Assembly (NCBI GenBank): GCA_963848495.1 | Contig: CAWKDV010000004.1 | Coordinates: forward strand, 806,001-870,000 | DNA from: JAICJR01 sp963848495 | GTDB lineage: Bacteria; Actinomycetota; Thermoleophilia; Solirubrobacterales; Thermoleophilaceae | Direction of reading: 5' to 3' | DNA: 64,000 nt | Shown: one piece after another, positions 8,336-17,032 of the stretch | Layout: every line of letters starts with the position of its first letter | Position numbering within the stretch: the first letter of the stretch is position 1 | Position numbers and translations under genes: made by a program | Notes under the pieces: generated by a model | Told to the model about the DNA's origin: nothing | Database searches by the model: none | What the model saw: only the letters and a program-made list of their open reading frames with translations

Positions 8336-9562
8336 ATGCCGTCATCGGTCATAGAGCTCATCCAAGCAGCGTTCGAGACGGAGCTGAGCGATGCCGCCGA
8401 CGCACTCCGAGCGGGCAAAGCCGACCGGCAACTGGAGAGCTTGTACCGCTCATGCTTGGTATGGGGAGCCGCCTGGACTCCGCCGCCCCTACCAGCCGGC
8501 CAATTAAGGCCATTCGCATGGGCCAAGTGGGCGGGTCATGACAGCGGCCAACTCGCCTCGGCGTGGATGAGTCTGATCGGTAGCTCACAGCCGAGCGATC
8601 AACTCGAGAGCCACATCGTGCGTCACTTGCTGTTCTGCGACAGCATCGCTGTCCCCGACCCATTCATCGAGTGGCCCGACGCTAGCTCTCCTCGGCTCCG
8701 CGTAGAAGGAGCGCTCGGGGATCGGGCGATGTATCGCCACTGGGCAGCCACCGCGATCGACCGGATGGCCCGGCTCGAGGAACTCATCTCAACGAACGTG
8801 ATTGTGGTGGTCCCTGCTCCGATTGTGAACACCGACCTCGACAAGGCAGCAGCCCAGGCAGTCGATCCGTCCCTCGTTAGTGAGTTTCCTTCCAAACCGC
8901 CTGACTACTGGGGGCTCGGCGATCACCAAATCGCAGCCATGGACATTGCACAACAGCTCGCGGCCGCGCGCGGCGCGGTCGACCCCTATCTGCCAACTCG
9001 AGGCCACGCCGCCGTGTTCAGAGCGCTCATGACCTCCGCGGACGAAACCATGAGATCAACGACCGCGGACGCCACGCCCCCAAAGTACGGCGCGATTCTG
9101 CCCCACGTCATCAAGGCAGATGTCGTGGAGCCAGTTGGCGTCTCCTTGGCCGACATCGTGGCCATCCGCCGCAATGGCCAGTTCGATCCTTGGCGCGACG
9201 CCGTCGCCGAGGGAGTGACGAGCTACATAGACCGAGTGGGCAACGATGGTCGGCTCTACGTCCCCAACCTACTTCGCGAGGAGATTGCGGAGAAGGTGAG
9301 CGAGAAGGCGAAAGAAGTGCAGCAATCGCTCAGCTGGACGAAACGGAGGAGTATCAGACTGACTGTGCGGCTAGCGGCGGTCGGCGGTGGGATCGCAGCG
9401 ACGTTTCTCCCTCCGCTCGGCCTAATTCCCGCCGGTCTCGAGGGAGGGCAACTGCTTGCCACGCAGTTCGCGCGTTGGCGTTTCGCTCGTGGCGCGTTTG
9501 CCCGGCAGGTAGCGGTCTTCAACGATCGCCCTCGAAGCCAAAACGGAGCCAGGGCGCGGTGA
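8336..9562 (+). CDS. Hypothetical protein, 408 aa
   Basis: I do not recognise this family. The protein is mostly soluble in appearance. It contains the block DRMARLEELISTNVIVVVPAPIVNTD in its middle third, written here only to locate it in two parts (DRMARLEELISTN near 142 and VIVVVPAPIVNTD near 155). A hydrophobic glycine-rich stretch lies near 360-385 (LAAVGGGIAATFLPPLGLIP), which could be a membrane hairpin or amphipathic segment. It stands alone between the tRNA pair and a MetE-like gene, and its third codon positions look less GC-rich than the backbone, suggesting accessory origin. It lies outside the 42-bp-bounded element. Confidence 0.65.
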   Translation: MPSSVIELIQAAFETELSDAADALRAGKADRQLESLYRSCLVWGAAWTPPPLPAGQLRPFAWAKWAGHDSGQLASAWMSLIGSSQPSDQLESHIVRHLLFCDSIAVPDPFIEWPDASSPRLRVEGALGDRAMYRHWAATAIDRMARLEELISTNVIVVVPAPIVNTDLDKAAAQAVDPSLVSEFPSKPPDYWGLGDHQIAAMDIAQQLAAARGAVDPYLPTRGHAAVFRALMTSADETMRSTTADATPPKYGAILPHVIKADVVEPVGVSLADIVAIRRNGQFDPWRDAVAEGVTSYIDRVGNDGRLYVPNLLREEIAEKVSEKAKEVQQSLSWTKRRSIRLTVRLAAVGGGIAATFLPPLGLIPAGLEGGQLLATQFARWRFARGAFARQVAVFNDRPRSQNGARAR

Positions 9563-9666
9563 CGACTCGCCATCGGTTTGGACTCACCGCGCCGCGGACT
9601 CACTCGCATGACAAATACTTAGCCGGCTGACATTTAGTTGCCGCCGCCCGACAAGAGGGGGATTCG

Positions 9667-10866
9667 ATGCCTGGACCAATCCCGACGAGCCATGCCGGCA
9701 GCTTGCCGCGCCCGGAGGATCTCGTTGAGCTGAACCTCAAGCGAACCGAGGGGCAGCCGGTGGACGAAGCCGATTACCAACAGCGGCTGGCGCAGGCCGT
9801 GAGGGACGTCGTCGCCAGGCAGGACCAGATCGGCATCGACTGGGTCAACGACGGCGAGTACGGCCACTCGATGGGCCACCGCTACGACTACGGCTCCTGG
9901 TGGACCTACGTCTTCCAGCGGCTCGGCGGCCTCGAGATCGTGCCCCGAACGCTCATGACGATGGCTCAGCCGGCGGCGAAGCCAGGCGAGATAGGTCTCG
10001 CCACCTTCGCCGAGCGCCGCGACTGGAACCTGTTCGCGGAGGCCTACAGCGATCCGACCTCGGGCGTGGCCCTGCCCACGCCGCCGGAGATCGCGCCCGT
10101 GGCGACGGGTCCGATCACCTACATCGGCCAGGCCGACATCCAGCGCGACATCGAGAACTTCAAGGCCGCGCTCGACGCCGCGGGCTTGGAGGACGGCTAC
10201 CTCAACTCGGTCGCGCCGGGCAGCTGCCACCGCTTCGGCAACGAGTTCTACGACAACGACGAGGAGATGATGTACGCCTGCGCCGACGCCATGCGCGAGG
10301 AGTACAAGGCGATCATCGACGCCGGCCTGGGCCTCCAGCTCGACGACCCGGCGATCGCCGAGAACTGGGACCAGATCGTGCCCGAGCCGAGCGTCGAGGA
10401 CTACAAGCGCTTCACGATGGTCCGGGTGGAGGCGCTCAACCACGCGATCCGCGACCTCCCCACCGAGCGCATCCGCTTCCACCTCTGCTGGGGAAGCTGG
10501 CACGGCCCGCACGTCACGGACATCCCGATGAAGGACATCGTCGACGTGATGCTCGCCATCAACGCCGGCGCCTACTCGTTCGAGGCGGCCAACGTCCGCC
10601 ACGAGCACGAGTGGCGCATCTGGCAGGACGTGAAGCTGCCGGAGGGCAAGAAGATCCTGCCGGGCATCGTCAGCCACTCGACCAACGTGGTCGAGCACCC
10701 GGAGCTGGTCGCGGAGCGCATCGCCCGCTTCGCGGAGGGCGTCGGGAGGGAGAACGTGGTCGCGTCGACCGACTGCGGCCTCGGCGGGCGGGTCCATCCG
10801 CAGGTGGCCTGGGCGAAGCTCGAGTCGCTAGCGGAGGGCGCGCGCCTGGCGGGAGAGCGCCTCTAA
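9667..10866 (+). CDS. MetE-like (cobalamin-independent methionine synthase II family) protein
   Basis: A 399-residue single-barrel protein of the UROD/MetE superfamily. It begins with TSHAGSLPRP and has IDWVNDGEYGHSMGHRYDYG near 55. Candidate zinc ligands are the His and Cys of FHLCWGSWHGPH near residue 276 and the Cys of ASTDCGLGGR near 367. Full-length MetE is about twice as long; these short relatives transfer alkyl groups to or from thiols, for example epoxyalkane:coenzyme M transferase or methyl transfer to homocysteine. The acceptor cannot be decided from sequence. ATG at 9667 follows AGAGGGGG. A single gene unit. Confidence 0.82.
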   Translation: MPGPIPTSHAGSLPRPEDLVELNLKRTEGQPVDEADYQQRLAQAVRDVVARQDQIGIDWVNDGEYGHSMGHRYDYGSWWTYVFQRLGGLEIVPRTLMTMAQPAAKPGEIGLATFAERRDWNLFAEAYSDPTSGVALPTPPEIAPVATGPITYIGQADIQRDIENFKAALDAAGLEDGYLNSVAPGSCHRFGNEFYDNDEEMMYACADAMREEYKAIIDAGLGLQLDDPAIAENWDQIVPEPSVEDYKRFTMVRVEALNHAIRDLPTERIRFHLCWGSWHGPHVTDIPMKDIVDVMLAINAGAYSFEAANVRHEHEWRIWQDVKLPEGKKILPGIVSHSTNVVEHPELVAERIARFAEGVGRENVVASTDCGLGGRVHPQVAWAKLESLAEGARLAGERL

Positions 10867-10918
10867 GTCGAACGCAAACCGGCGCCACGACGCCCGCGTC
10901 CCAGTTACGCTTCCGCGC

Positions 10919-11374
10919 ATGGGAGGAACCTACGGCGTCGCGATACGCCATCCAAACCGAGAGTCGGCTCAGGCCAAGGCCACCAAGGCCGCAATCGTCT
11001 TCCTGCTTCTGTGCAGCGCCGGCCTGATCGGCATCATCACGATCGGCGGCTGGTCGGACCTGCAGGGCGCGCAGATCTTCGCCATCGCGTTCGCGCTGAT
11101 CGACCTGCTCTCCGCCTACTACGTGAACCGCTGGAACCGCGGCATCCTGCCGGTCTCGGGCTCCATCGCGGTGTTCATCGCGGTGCTGGCCGCGATCGCC
11201 GCGCCGGCCTGGTTCTCGCGCGACAAGTCGGGCTTCCACAACCCGGCGCTCAACCCCAGCCTGCTGGGCCTGCTCTGCATCGTGCTGATCCCCGTCTCGC
11301 TGCTCCTGCTGGGGTTCGCAATGCGCGGCTTCAACCAGCACTGGAACGTCGAGGTCGAAGAGCAGTACGAGTAG
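10919..11374 (+). CDS. Small integral membrane protein
   Basis: A 151-residue protein with four predicted membrane spans: around 25-45 (AIVFLLLCSAGLIGIITIGG), 52-66, 77-95 (GSIAVFIAVLAAIAAPAW) and 117-137 (LLGLLCIVLIPVSLLLLGF). The last span is followed by an acidic tail. No catalytic motif is visible and no function is assigned. It sits between the MetE-like gene and a tRNA-Leu, with no obvious operon partner. Confidence 0.65.
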   Translation: MGGTYGVAIRHPNRESAQAKATKAAIVFLLLCSAGLIGIITIGGWSDLQGAQIFAIAFALIDLLSAYYVNRWNRGILPVSGSIAVFIAVLAAIAAPAWFSRDKSGFHNPALNPSLLGLLCIVLIPVSLLLLGFAMRGFNQHWNVEVEEQYE

Positions 11375-11403
11375 CGCCGATCGCGTTTAGCATCGCGTCA
11401 CCC

Positions 11404-11486
11404 GCCCGGGTGGTGGAACGGTAGACACGGGGGACTCAAAATCCCCTGCTCGCAAGGGCGTGCGGGTTCGAATCCCGCCCCGGGTA
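11404..11486 (+). tRNA. tRNA-Leu (CAA anticodon)
   Basis: An 83-nt class II tRNA with acceptor arms GCCCGGG and CCCGGGT (one G-T pair), discriminator A, anticodon stem GGGGA/TCCCC around CTCAAAA, a variable arm GCTCGCAAGGGC and T-loop TTCGAAT. No CCA is encoded. Confidence 0.95.
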
Positions 11487-11790
11487 TGACTCCAACCGGC
11501 GCCGCGCGAACGCGGCCTGCGCATTCAGGTCACTTGGTTGACGCCGCCTGGAAGCGGGAGGTGACGTCGCCCGTGGCGAGGTGGCCGCTGGGGTCGTAGT
11601 GCCCGCTCGATCCGCCTGCGCCGCCGGCCGGGAGGCCGGCCTCCAGGGGAGATCACGCCCATGTAAGCGCACGTACATTCGGTGGCTGAATACCCCATCT
11701 GGGGTATCAGTATCACCTTGACCACAGCCTGCTCCTAACCCTACGTTCAGATATCGACACCGCTCGAACCGGTTCTGTTCCGAAGCATCG
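11487..11790. other. Intergenic region between tRNA-Leu and secreted protein
   Basis: No gene is supported here. It holds a GC-rich hairpin at about 11626-11640 (GGCCGG GA GGCCGG-like) and the palindrome listed at 11690-11707. The AT-richer stretch 11700-11780 probably contains the promoter of the downstream secreted-protein gene. Confidence 0.5.
11690..11707. promoter_or_regulatory. Palindrome, candidate operator
   Basis: Perfect inverted repeat ATACCCCA (11690-11697) and TGGGGTAT (11700-11707) with a 2-nt centre, about 85 bp upstream of the secreted-protein start. The symmetry fits a dimeric repressor site; no cognate regulator is visible nearby. Confidence 0.45.
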
Positions 11791-13533
11791 ATGACAGCGT
11801 TCCGCTGGATAGTCCCGATCGCCGCAGTCGCGCTGCTGGTCGCCTTCAGCTCGCCGGCGAGCGGGGACTTCGGCACCGCGGCCGACTGCCACGACGCCTC
11901 CGCGCAATGCGACCCGAGCGGCCAGATCACGATCACGCTGACCAACGACAACCCGGGAGCCTGCAGCTTCAGCGCGACGATCTCGTGGGGGGACGGCACG
12001 AGCACCCCCGCGCCCAACTACTCGAACGGCCAGGCGTTCTCGCACTCCTACAGCGCGCCGGGCATCTACACCATCTCCGCGACGGGATCCGGTCACGCGC
12101 TCCAGCCGAACACCACCTGCACCTTCCATCCCGGGAGCGAACGGGTGGAGGTCCCAGCCCCCGCGGCGCCCGTGCCGCCCGCGGTGGTTCCCCAGCCGCC
12201 GGTCCCCGTCCCCCAGCCCTGCGACAAGGTCGCCGCCGCCAAGGCCTTCGCCGACTGGCAGACTGCGCTGAGCCGGGGGATGGCTCTCCGCTCGGTGTCG
12301 ACCGATCTCAACGAGAGCGCCCAGTCCCAGTTCGCGAACTTCTACCCGGGGCTGCTCGAGGACATGGGATCGGACCTCAAGGAGTTCGCCTCCCAGCTGT
12401 TCGAGAACTCGGACTACGTCGACGCACTCAACCAGATCAAGGAGATGGCGACGCATCCGCTGGCGCCCGCCGCCGCCGGCAGCAGCCTGTCCTCGCTGCT
12501 GGTCCAGTGGTTCTACAACCCGCCGGTGATCAACGGGCAGATCCAGACCCAGCTCTCGAAGAACGCGGTGCGCAGGCTGACCGGGGCCTACTCGGAGATC
12601 GTCACCAAGTGGGGCGCGCGGGTGCAGCAGAAGGCGATCACCTCAGGGGAGAAGCTGACGACGTCGCGGGCCATCGCGACCGGGGCCGGCGTGTACGTCG
12701 TGACACGCGCCTACATCCGACTCGTTCCGGCGGTGGCCGATGCGGCGCTGTCGCTCTGGAACCAGCACCTGGCCGATGAGGCCGACCAGCAGGCCGACGT
12801 GCTCCTGGCCCGCTACAAGACGCTCTCGCAGCCCTGCTCGAAGAGCAGCGCCGTCGGGCCGGTTGCGGCCGGCGCCGCCAGGGTGGCCGGCGCCGCGCCC
12901 GCCGCCCGGGCCGCGCGGTCGATACCCGCGTCCGTCTACCGCCGCGTGCCCAAGCTGCCGAAGGTGCACGCCGTCCCGCTCCACGCCGGCGTCGGCCTCA
13001 CCTCGAAGCTCCTGCGCGCCCCCGAGCGCCTGCTCACCGCCGAGGAGAGCGCCACCGCACGCACGATCGCCATCACCGCGGCAACGAGCCGCGCGCTGGC
13101 TGCCGCCAGCCACGGGGACTCGGCCGCGCTCAAGCGCCAGTGGAAGTTCGTCCACCAGCAGGCCGCGGCGCTCGTACGCCTCTACCGGAGGCTGCCGGCG
13201 CTGCGCGCGGCCGCCGCCTCGGCGCTGAAGCGGGCCGGCATCGCCCCCGCCCAGGTCACCATCCTGCAGCCCGTCAACGCGCTCGACATCCTCCACACGC
13301 TCGGGCTCCCCGTGGCCGTCCGGACGCTCGTGCACGACCTCCAGCTTCCGTCGGCCTCCCTGAAGCAGTTCGCGGCGCCGCCGTTCGCCGCCGGGACGAT
13401 CCCGGTCGACCCGGTGATCCAGGTGGCCAGCCCCGAGCTCGCCGCGGCCGACGCGACCCTCAGCGCGCAGTTCACGGCCCTCAGCCACCAGGCGCAGCCA
13501 CCGCTAACGCGTAAGAAGAAGCACAAGCGGTAA
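11791..13533 (+). CDS. Secreted protein with PKD-like N-terminal domain
   Basis: The 580-residue protein starts with a signal peptide (IVPIAAVALLVAFSSPASG). A PKD-like beta-sandwich follows at about 40-110: ISWGDGTSTPAP, FSHSYSAPGIYTISATGSG. A proline-rich linker (about 127-146) leads to a long alanine-rich, mainly helical region. The C-terminus is basic (TRKKKHKR), common for cell-wall-associated proteins. PKD-like domains mediate protein or polysaccharide contacts at the surface. No enzyme motif is seen. The M28 peptidase starts 11 bp downstream, so the two may be cotranscribed. Confidence 0.75.
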   Translation: MTAFRWIVPIAAVALLVAFSSPASGDFGTAADCHDASAQCDPSGQITITLTNDNPGACSFSATISWGDGTSTPAPNYSNGQAFSHSYSAPGIYTISATGSGHALQPNTTCTFHPGSERVEVPAPAAPVPPAVVPQPPVPVPQPCDKVAAAKAFADWQTALSRGMALRSVSTDLNESAQSQFANFYPGLLEDMGSDLKEFASQLFENSDYVDALNQIKEMATHPLAPAAAGSSLSSLLVQWFYNPPVINGQIQTQLSKNAVRRLTGAYSEIVTKWGARVQQKAITSGEKLTTSRAIATGAGVYVVTRAYIRLVPAVADAALSLWNQHLADEADQQADVLLARYKTLSQPCSKSSAVGPVAAGAARVAGAAPAARAARSIPASVYRRVPKLPKVHAVPLHAGVGLTSKLLRAPERLLTAEESATARTIAITAATSRALAAASHGDSAALKRQWKFVHQQAAALVRLYRRLPALRAAAASALKRAGIAPAQVTILQPVNALDILHTLGLPVAVRTLVHDLQLPSASLKQFAAPPFAAGTIPVDPVIQVASPELAAADATLSAQFTALSHQAQPPLTRKKKHKR

Positions 13534-13544
13534 AACCCGGGTAC

Positions 13545-14780
13545 GTGCCCGAGCTGTTCGGCCCAATCGACCCTGAGCGGGAAATCCAGGAGCTGGTCGA
13601 TTTCGATGGCCGCTGGCCCGGGACGGACGCCGAGCGGCGCGCCGCGGTGCACCTGAAGGAGAAGCTCGAGCGGCTTGGCCGGGGGGTGGAGATCGAGCCG
13701 ATTCAGATCCGCCCGAACTGGCCGGTGGCGTACGCGCTGATCGCGGTCGCGGCCGTGGTGGGCAGCGTGATCTCGGTGAAGGTCGAGCTGCTCGGCGTGG
13801 TGCTGCTCCTGCTGGCCACGGTCGCCGCCTTCGCGGAGCTGACGCTCACCTTCCTCGCGGCGCGCGTCCTCACCGGCCGGCGGGCGTCCCAGAACGTGCT
13901 GAGCCGCGAGCAGTCGGACAAGCCGGGCACGCTCGTGCTGATGGCGCACTACGACGCCGCCCGCACCGGCGCGGTCTTCAGCCGCCGCTCGCTGGAGCGG
14001 ACGGCCACGCTGCAGAAGCTGATCAAGCGCCCGATCGGCCCGTTCGCGCCCTTCGTCTGGTCGATCGTCGTCGCCCTGGTCTGCGCGCTCGCCCGCTTCG
14101 CCGGCCTCCACGGCCTGGTGCTCACGATCGTCCAGTTCATCCCCACTGTGCTGCTGATCGTCAGCGTGCCGCTGCTGATCGACATCGCTTTGTCCGGCGT
14201 CGTGCCCGGCGCCAACGACAACGCATCCGGCGTGGCCACCGTCCTCAAGCTCGCCGAGCGCTACGGCGGCGCGCTCGACAACTTCGACCTCTGGGTCCTC
14301 TTCCCCGGCGCCGAGGAGGGCCTCGTGCTCGGCTCGCGCGCCTGGATCAAGCGCCACAAGGACGAGCTCGACGCCCGCAACACCGTGTTCGTGAACGTCG
14401 ACAGCGTCGGCCACGGCACCGTCCGCTGGGTGAAGAAGGAGGGCTTCGTCTTCCCCCTCTCCTACCACCCGGAGCTGCTCGAGCTGTGCGAGGAGATCGG
14501 CGAGCAGCAGGAGTCTGAGACCCGGGGAGTGGTGCTGCGCACGCTGACCGACGGCTACTCGATGCGCTCGGCGGGCTTCCCGGCCGTGTCGATCGTCTGC
14601 CTGAACGCCATGGACTACGTGCCCACCTTCCACCAGCACGACGACGTGCCGGAGAACGTCGACCCGGAAGCCCTCGAGCGCGCCTTCGGCTTCTGCTGCG
14701 AGCTGGTCGAGGCGATCGACGCGCGCGTGGGCCCCGACCTGGTGCGCGCCCCCGACGAGACGGTGCTAAGCGAGAGCTGA
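13545..14780 (+). CDS. M28-family zinc peptidase, membrane-anchored
   Basis: A 411-residue protein with two groups of hydrophobic spans: about 63-105 (YALIAVAAVVGSVISV and VVLLLLATVAAFAELTLTFL) and about 166-210. The peptidase domain carries the M28 two-zinc set: His-Asp in MAHYDAART near 140, Asp in GANDNASG near 224, GluGlu in FPGAEEG near 251, Asp in NVDSVGHG near 286, and His in FHQHDDVP near 364. All ligands are present, so it should be active as an aminopeptidase or related exopeptidase. GTG start. The 3' end overlaps the convergent synthetase gene by 15 bp. Confidence 0.85.
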   Translation: MPELFGPIDPEREIQELVDFDGRWPGTDAERRAAVHLKEKLERLGRGVEIEPIQIRPNWPVAYALIAVAAVVGSVISVKVELLGVVLLLLATVAAFAELTLTFLAARVLTGRRASQNVLSREQSDKPGTLVLMAHYDAARTGAVFSRRSLERTATLQKLIKRPIGPFAPFVWSIVVALVCALARFAGLHGLVLTIVQFIPTVLLIVSVPLLIDIALSGVVPGANDNASGVATVLKLAERYGGALDNFDLWVLFPGAEEGLVLGSRAWIKRHKDELDARNTVFVNVDSVGHGTVRWVKKEGFVFPLSYHPELLELCEEIGEQQESETRGVVLRTLTDGYSMRSAGFPAVSIVCLNAMDYVPTFHQHDDVPENVDPEALERAFGFCCELVEAIDARVGPDLVRAPDETVLSES

Positions 14781-16706
14781 GCGGATCCCGTCGAGCGACT
14801 GAGGGTTCTCGGCGCTGGACATGTCCCCCGGGTCGGCGCCGATCGCCACCGCCCGGACGGCGCGCCGGAGGATCTTCGCGGAGCGCGTCTTCGGCAGCGC
14901 CTCGACGATCACGACCCGCGAGGGCTTGAACGGCTTGCCGAGCTCGTGGGCCACGAGGTCCGCAAGCTCGCCCGCGAGCTTCCGCCCGCCACCGGGGGCC
15001 ACCACGAAGCACCACACCGCCTCGCCCTTGGTCTCGTCCGGCACGCCCACCACCGCCGCCTCGGACACGGCCGGGTGGGAAACGAGCACCGACTCCACCT
15101 CCGCCGGGCCGAGGCGTTTGCCGGCCACGTTGATCGTGTCATCGGAGCGCCCGAGCAGGAACCACTGGCCGTCCTCGTCGATCTTGGCCCAGTCGCCGTG
15201 GCGCCAGACGCCGGGGAAGGTCGACCAGTAGGTCTCGATGTAGCGGTCGGGGTCGTTCCAGATGCCGCGCGTCATGCCGGGCCAGGGCTGCTTGCACACG
15301 AGCTCGCCCACCTCGCCGCGAATCGGCTTGCCCTGCGGGTCGAACACGTCCACGTCCATGCCGAGCGACGGACCACCGAGCGAGCAGGTCTTGAGCGGCT
15401 CGACCGGATACGGCGAGAGGAAGCACGCCCCCACCTCGGTGCCGCCCGAGATGTTGATGATCGGCACCTCGCCGTGGCGCCCGGCCACCCGCTGCAGCCA
15501 CGTGTACGGCTCAGGGTTCCAGGGCTCGCCGGTGGAGCCGATGATCCGCAGCGACGAGAGGTCGTGCTTGGCCGGCCAGGTGTCCCCGTGCGGCTTGAGC
15601 GCCCGGATCAGCGTCGGCGAGACGCCGAGCATGTTCACCCGGTGATGGGCCACGCTGGCCCACAGCCGGTCCGGCTCGGGGAAGTCCGGCGCGCCCTCGT
15701 ACATCACCATCGTCGCGCCGAGGGCGTGCGAGCCGACCATCGAGAACGGCCCCATGATCCAGCCCATGTCGGTGAACCAGTAGAGGATCTCCGCCGGGTG
15801 AACGTCGAGCTGGTAGGCGACCTCGGAGGCGATCTTCACGAGGAAGCCGCCGTGCACGTGCACCGCGCCCTTGGGGCTGCCGGTGGTGCCCGAGGTGTAG
15901 GCGATCATGAACGGGTCCTCGGCGCCGGTGTCCTCCGGCTCGAGGTGCACGCCCACGTGCGGCGCCGAGAAGTCGTGCCAGCTCACGTCGCGGTCCTCGT
16001 TCCAGGGCATGTCCACGCCGAGGCCTTCGAGGACGATCACGCGCTCGACCGAGGGCGCCTCCGCCACCGCCTCGTCGGCCGCCTCCTTCATCAACCCGTG
16101 CTTGCCTCGGCGCCAGGTGCCATCGGCGGTGAACAGCGCCTTGGCCCCCGCGTCGTTGAGCCGGGCGGCCACCGCCGAGGCCGCGAAGCCGCTGAAGATC
16201 GGCATGTAGATCGCGCCGATCTTGGCGATCGCGTAGGCCGCGACCACCGCCTCCGGACGCATCGGCATGAACACGCCGACGGCGTCGCCCTTGCCCACGC
16301 CCATCTCGAGCAGCCCGGCCGCCACACGGTCCACGTCCTTGTGCAGCATCTTGAAGCTGAGGCCGCGCACCTCGCCGGTCTCGGACTCGCCGATCAGCGC
16401 CGGGCGGTCCGCCACCGCCTTGTCGTGCGCCCAGCGGTCCACGCAGTTCCAGGTGATGTTCACGCGCCCGCCCGTGAACCATTTGGCCCAGGGCGCGCCG
16501 CCGGAGAGGTCGAGCACCTGTTCGTAGGGGGTGGTGAAGTCGAGCCCGAGGTCCTTCACCACCGCGTCCCAGTACCACTCGACATCCTCCACCGAGCGGC
16601 GGCGCATCTCCTCGATCGAGCGGATGCCGTGCGCGCGCATCAGGCGCGTGACGTTCGCGCGCTCGACGTACTCGGCGTGCGGCCGCCAGGCGAACTGGTC
16701 GCTCAA
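14766..16706 (-). CDS. Acyl-CoA synthetase (acetoacetyl/propionyl-CoA synthetase-like AMP-forming ligase)
   Basis: About 646 residues of the ANL adenylate-forming superfamily. It shows an N-terminal ACS-type domain, the AMP-binding signature AYTSGTTGSPKG, the A5-like YWFTDMGWIMGP, NISGGTEVG, WRHGDWAKIDEDG, and a C-terminal lid with GRSDDTINVAGKRLGPAEVE and the catalytic Lys in KTRSAKILRR. It activates a carboxylate to its CoA thioester through an acyl-AMP. A TTG start at 16706 overlaps the stop of the upstream 69-residue gene (TTGA), which suggests translational coupling; longer starts would overlap that gene. It could supply acyl-CoA to the neighbouring carboxylase and hydratase. Confidence 0.88.
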   Translation of the reverse strand: MSDQFAWRPHAEYVERANVTRLMRAHGIRSIEEMRRRSVEDVEWYWDAVVKDLGLDFTTPYEQVLDLSGGAPWAKWFTGGRVNITWNCVDRWAHDKAVADRPALIGESETGEVRGLSFKMLHKDVDRVAAGLLEMGVGKGDAVGVFMPMRPEAVVAAYAIAKIGAIYMPIFSGFAASAVAARLNDAGAKALFTADGTWRRGKHGLMKEAADEAVAEAPSVERVIVLEGLGVDMPWNEDRDVSWHDFSAPHVGVHLEPEDTGAEDPFMIAYTSGTTGSPKGAVHVHGGFLVKIASEVAYQLDVHPAEILYWFTDMGWIMGPFSMVGSHALGATMVMYEGAPDFPEPDRLWASVAHHRVNMLGVSPTLIRALKPHGDTWPAKHDLSSLRIIGSTGEPWNPEPYTWLQRVAGRHGEVPIINISGGTEVGACFLSPYPVEPLKTCSLGGPSLGMDVDVFDPQGKPIRGEVGELVCKQPWPGMTRGIWNDPDRYIETYWSTFPGVWRHGDWAKIDEDGQWFLLGRSDDTINVAGKRLGPAEVESVLVSHPAVSEAAVVGVPDETKGEAVWCFVVAPGGGRKLAGELADLVAHELGKPFKPSRVVIVEALPKTRSAKILRRAVRAVAIGADPGDMSSAENPQSLDGIRSALA

Positions 16707-16912
16707 GAGACCCGCTCCATCGACTGGCCGGGCGGGGGCGGCGGAGGAGTGCCGTGCGAGCGGATCGCGTCCGCCAGGTCGAGCAGTGCCCACACGAACG
16801 CGCTGCCCAGGCCCGCCGCCACCCGTACGTACTCAGGGGTCTGGTGGGCGACGCGCGCCGTGTTGTGAGCGCCCGCCAGCGCCCTGGCCACCTGCTCGTC
16901 GTACTTGCCCAC
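16703..16912 (-). CDS. Hypothetical 69-aa protein upstream of acyl-CoA synthetase
   Basis: A short frame with GTG start, one moderately hydrophobic helix (AAGLGSAFVWALLDLADAI) and a proline run PPPPPP near the C-terminus. Its TGA stop overlaps the TTG start of the synthetase. No family is recognised. The overlap and uninterrupted high-GC codon pattern support it as a real gene. Confidence 0.5.
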   Translation of the reverse strand: MGKYDEQVARALAGAHNTARVAHQTPEYVRVAAGLGSAFVWALLDLADAIRSHGTPPPPPPGQSMERVS

Positions 16913-17032
16913 GTGCCTCTCCTCGCCGGTCAGTTTGATCAGGCGGGGACGCTAGCGCGCCGGCCGGAAGCTTGAGGAAATCCTCAGGGAGATTTGTGGA
17001 GGTCTTGGGGGTGGGCCGTGCAAGATCGATGC

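Noticed and set aside
8186..9666. Second integrative element at tRNA-Leu (TAG)
   Set aside because: No repeat of the tRNA-Leu 3' end and no integrase are found to its right.
9634..10797. Long minus-strand frame antisense to the MetE-like gene
   Set aside because: It mirrors codon structure of a well-supported gene; the translation is rich in Val, Asp, Arg and His with no domain, a typical high-GC shadow.
14946..16868. 640-codon plus-strand frame over the acyl-CoA synthetase
   Set aside because: Full synthetase motifs are on the other strand; this frame has low-complexity His/Arg/Val content and no motif.
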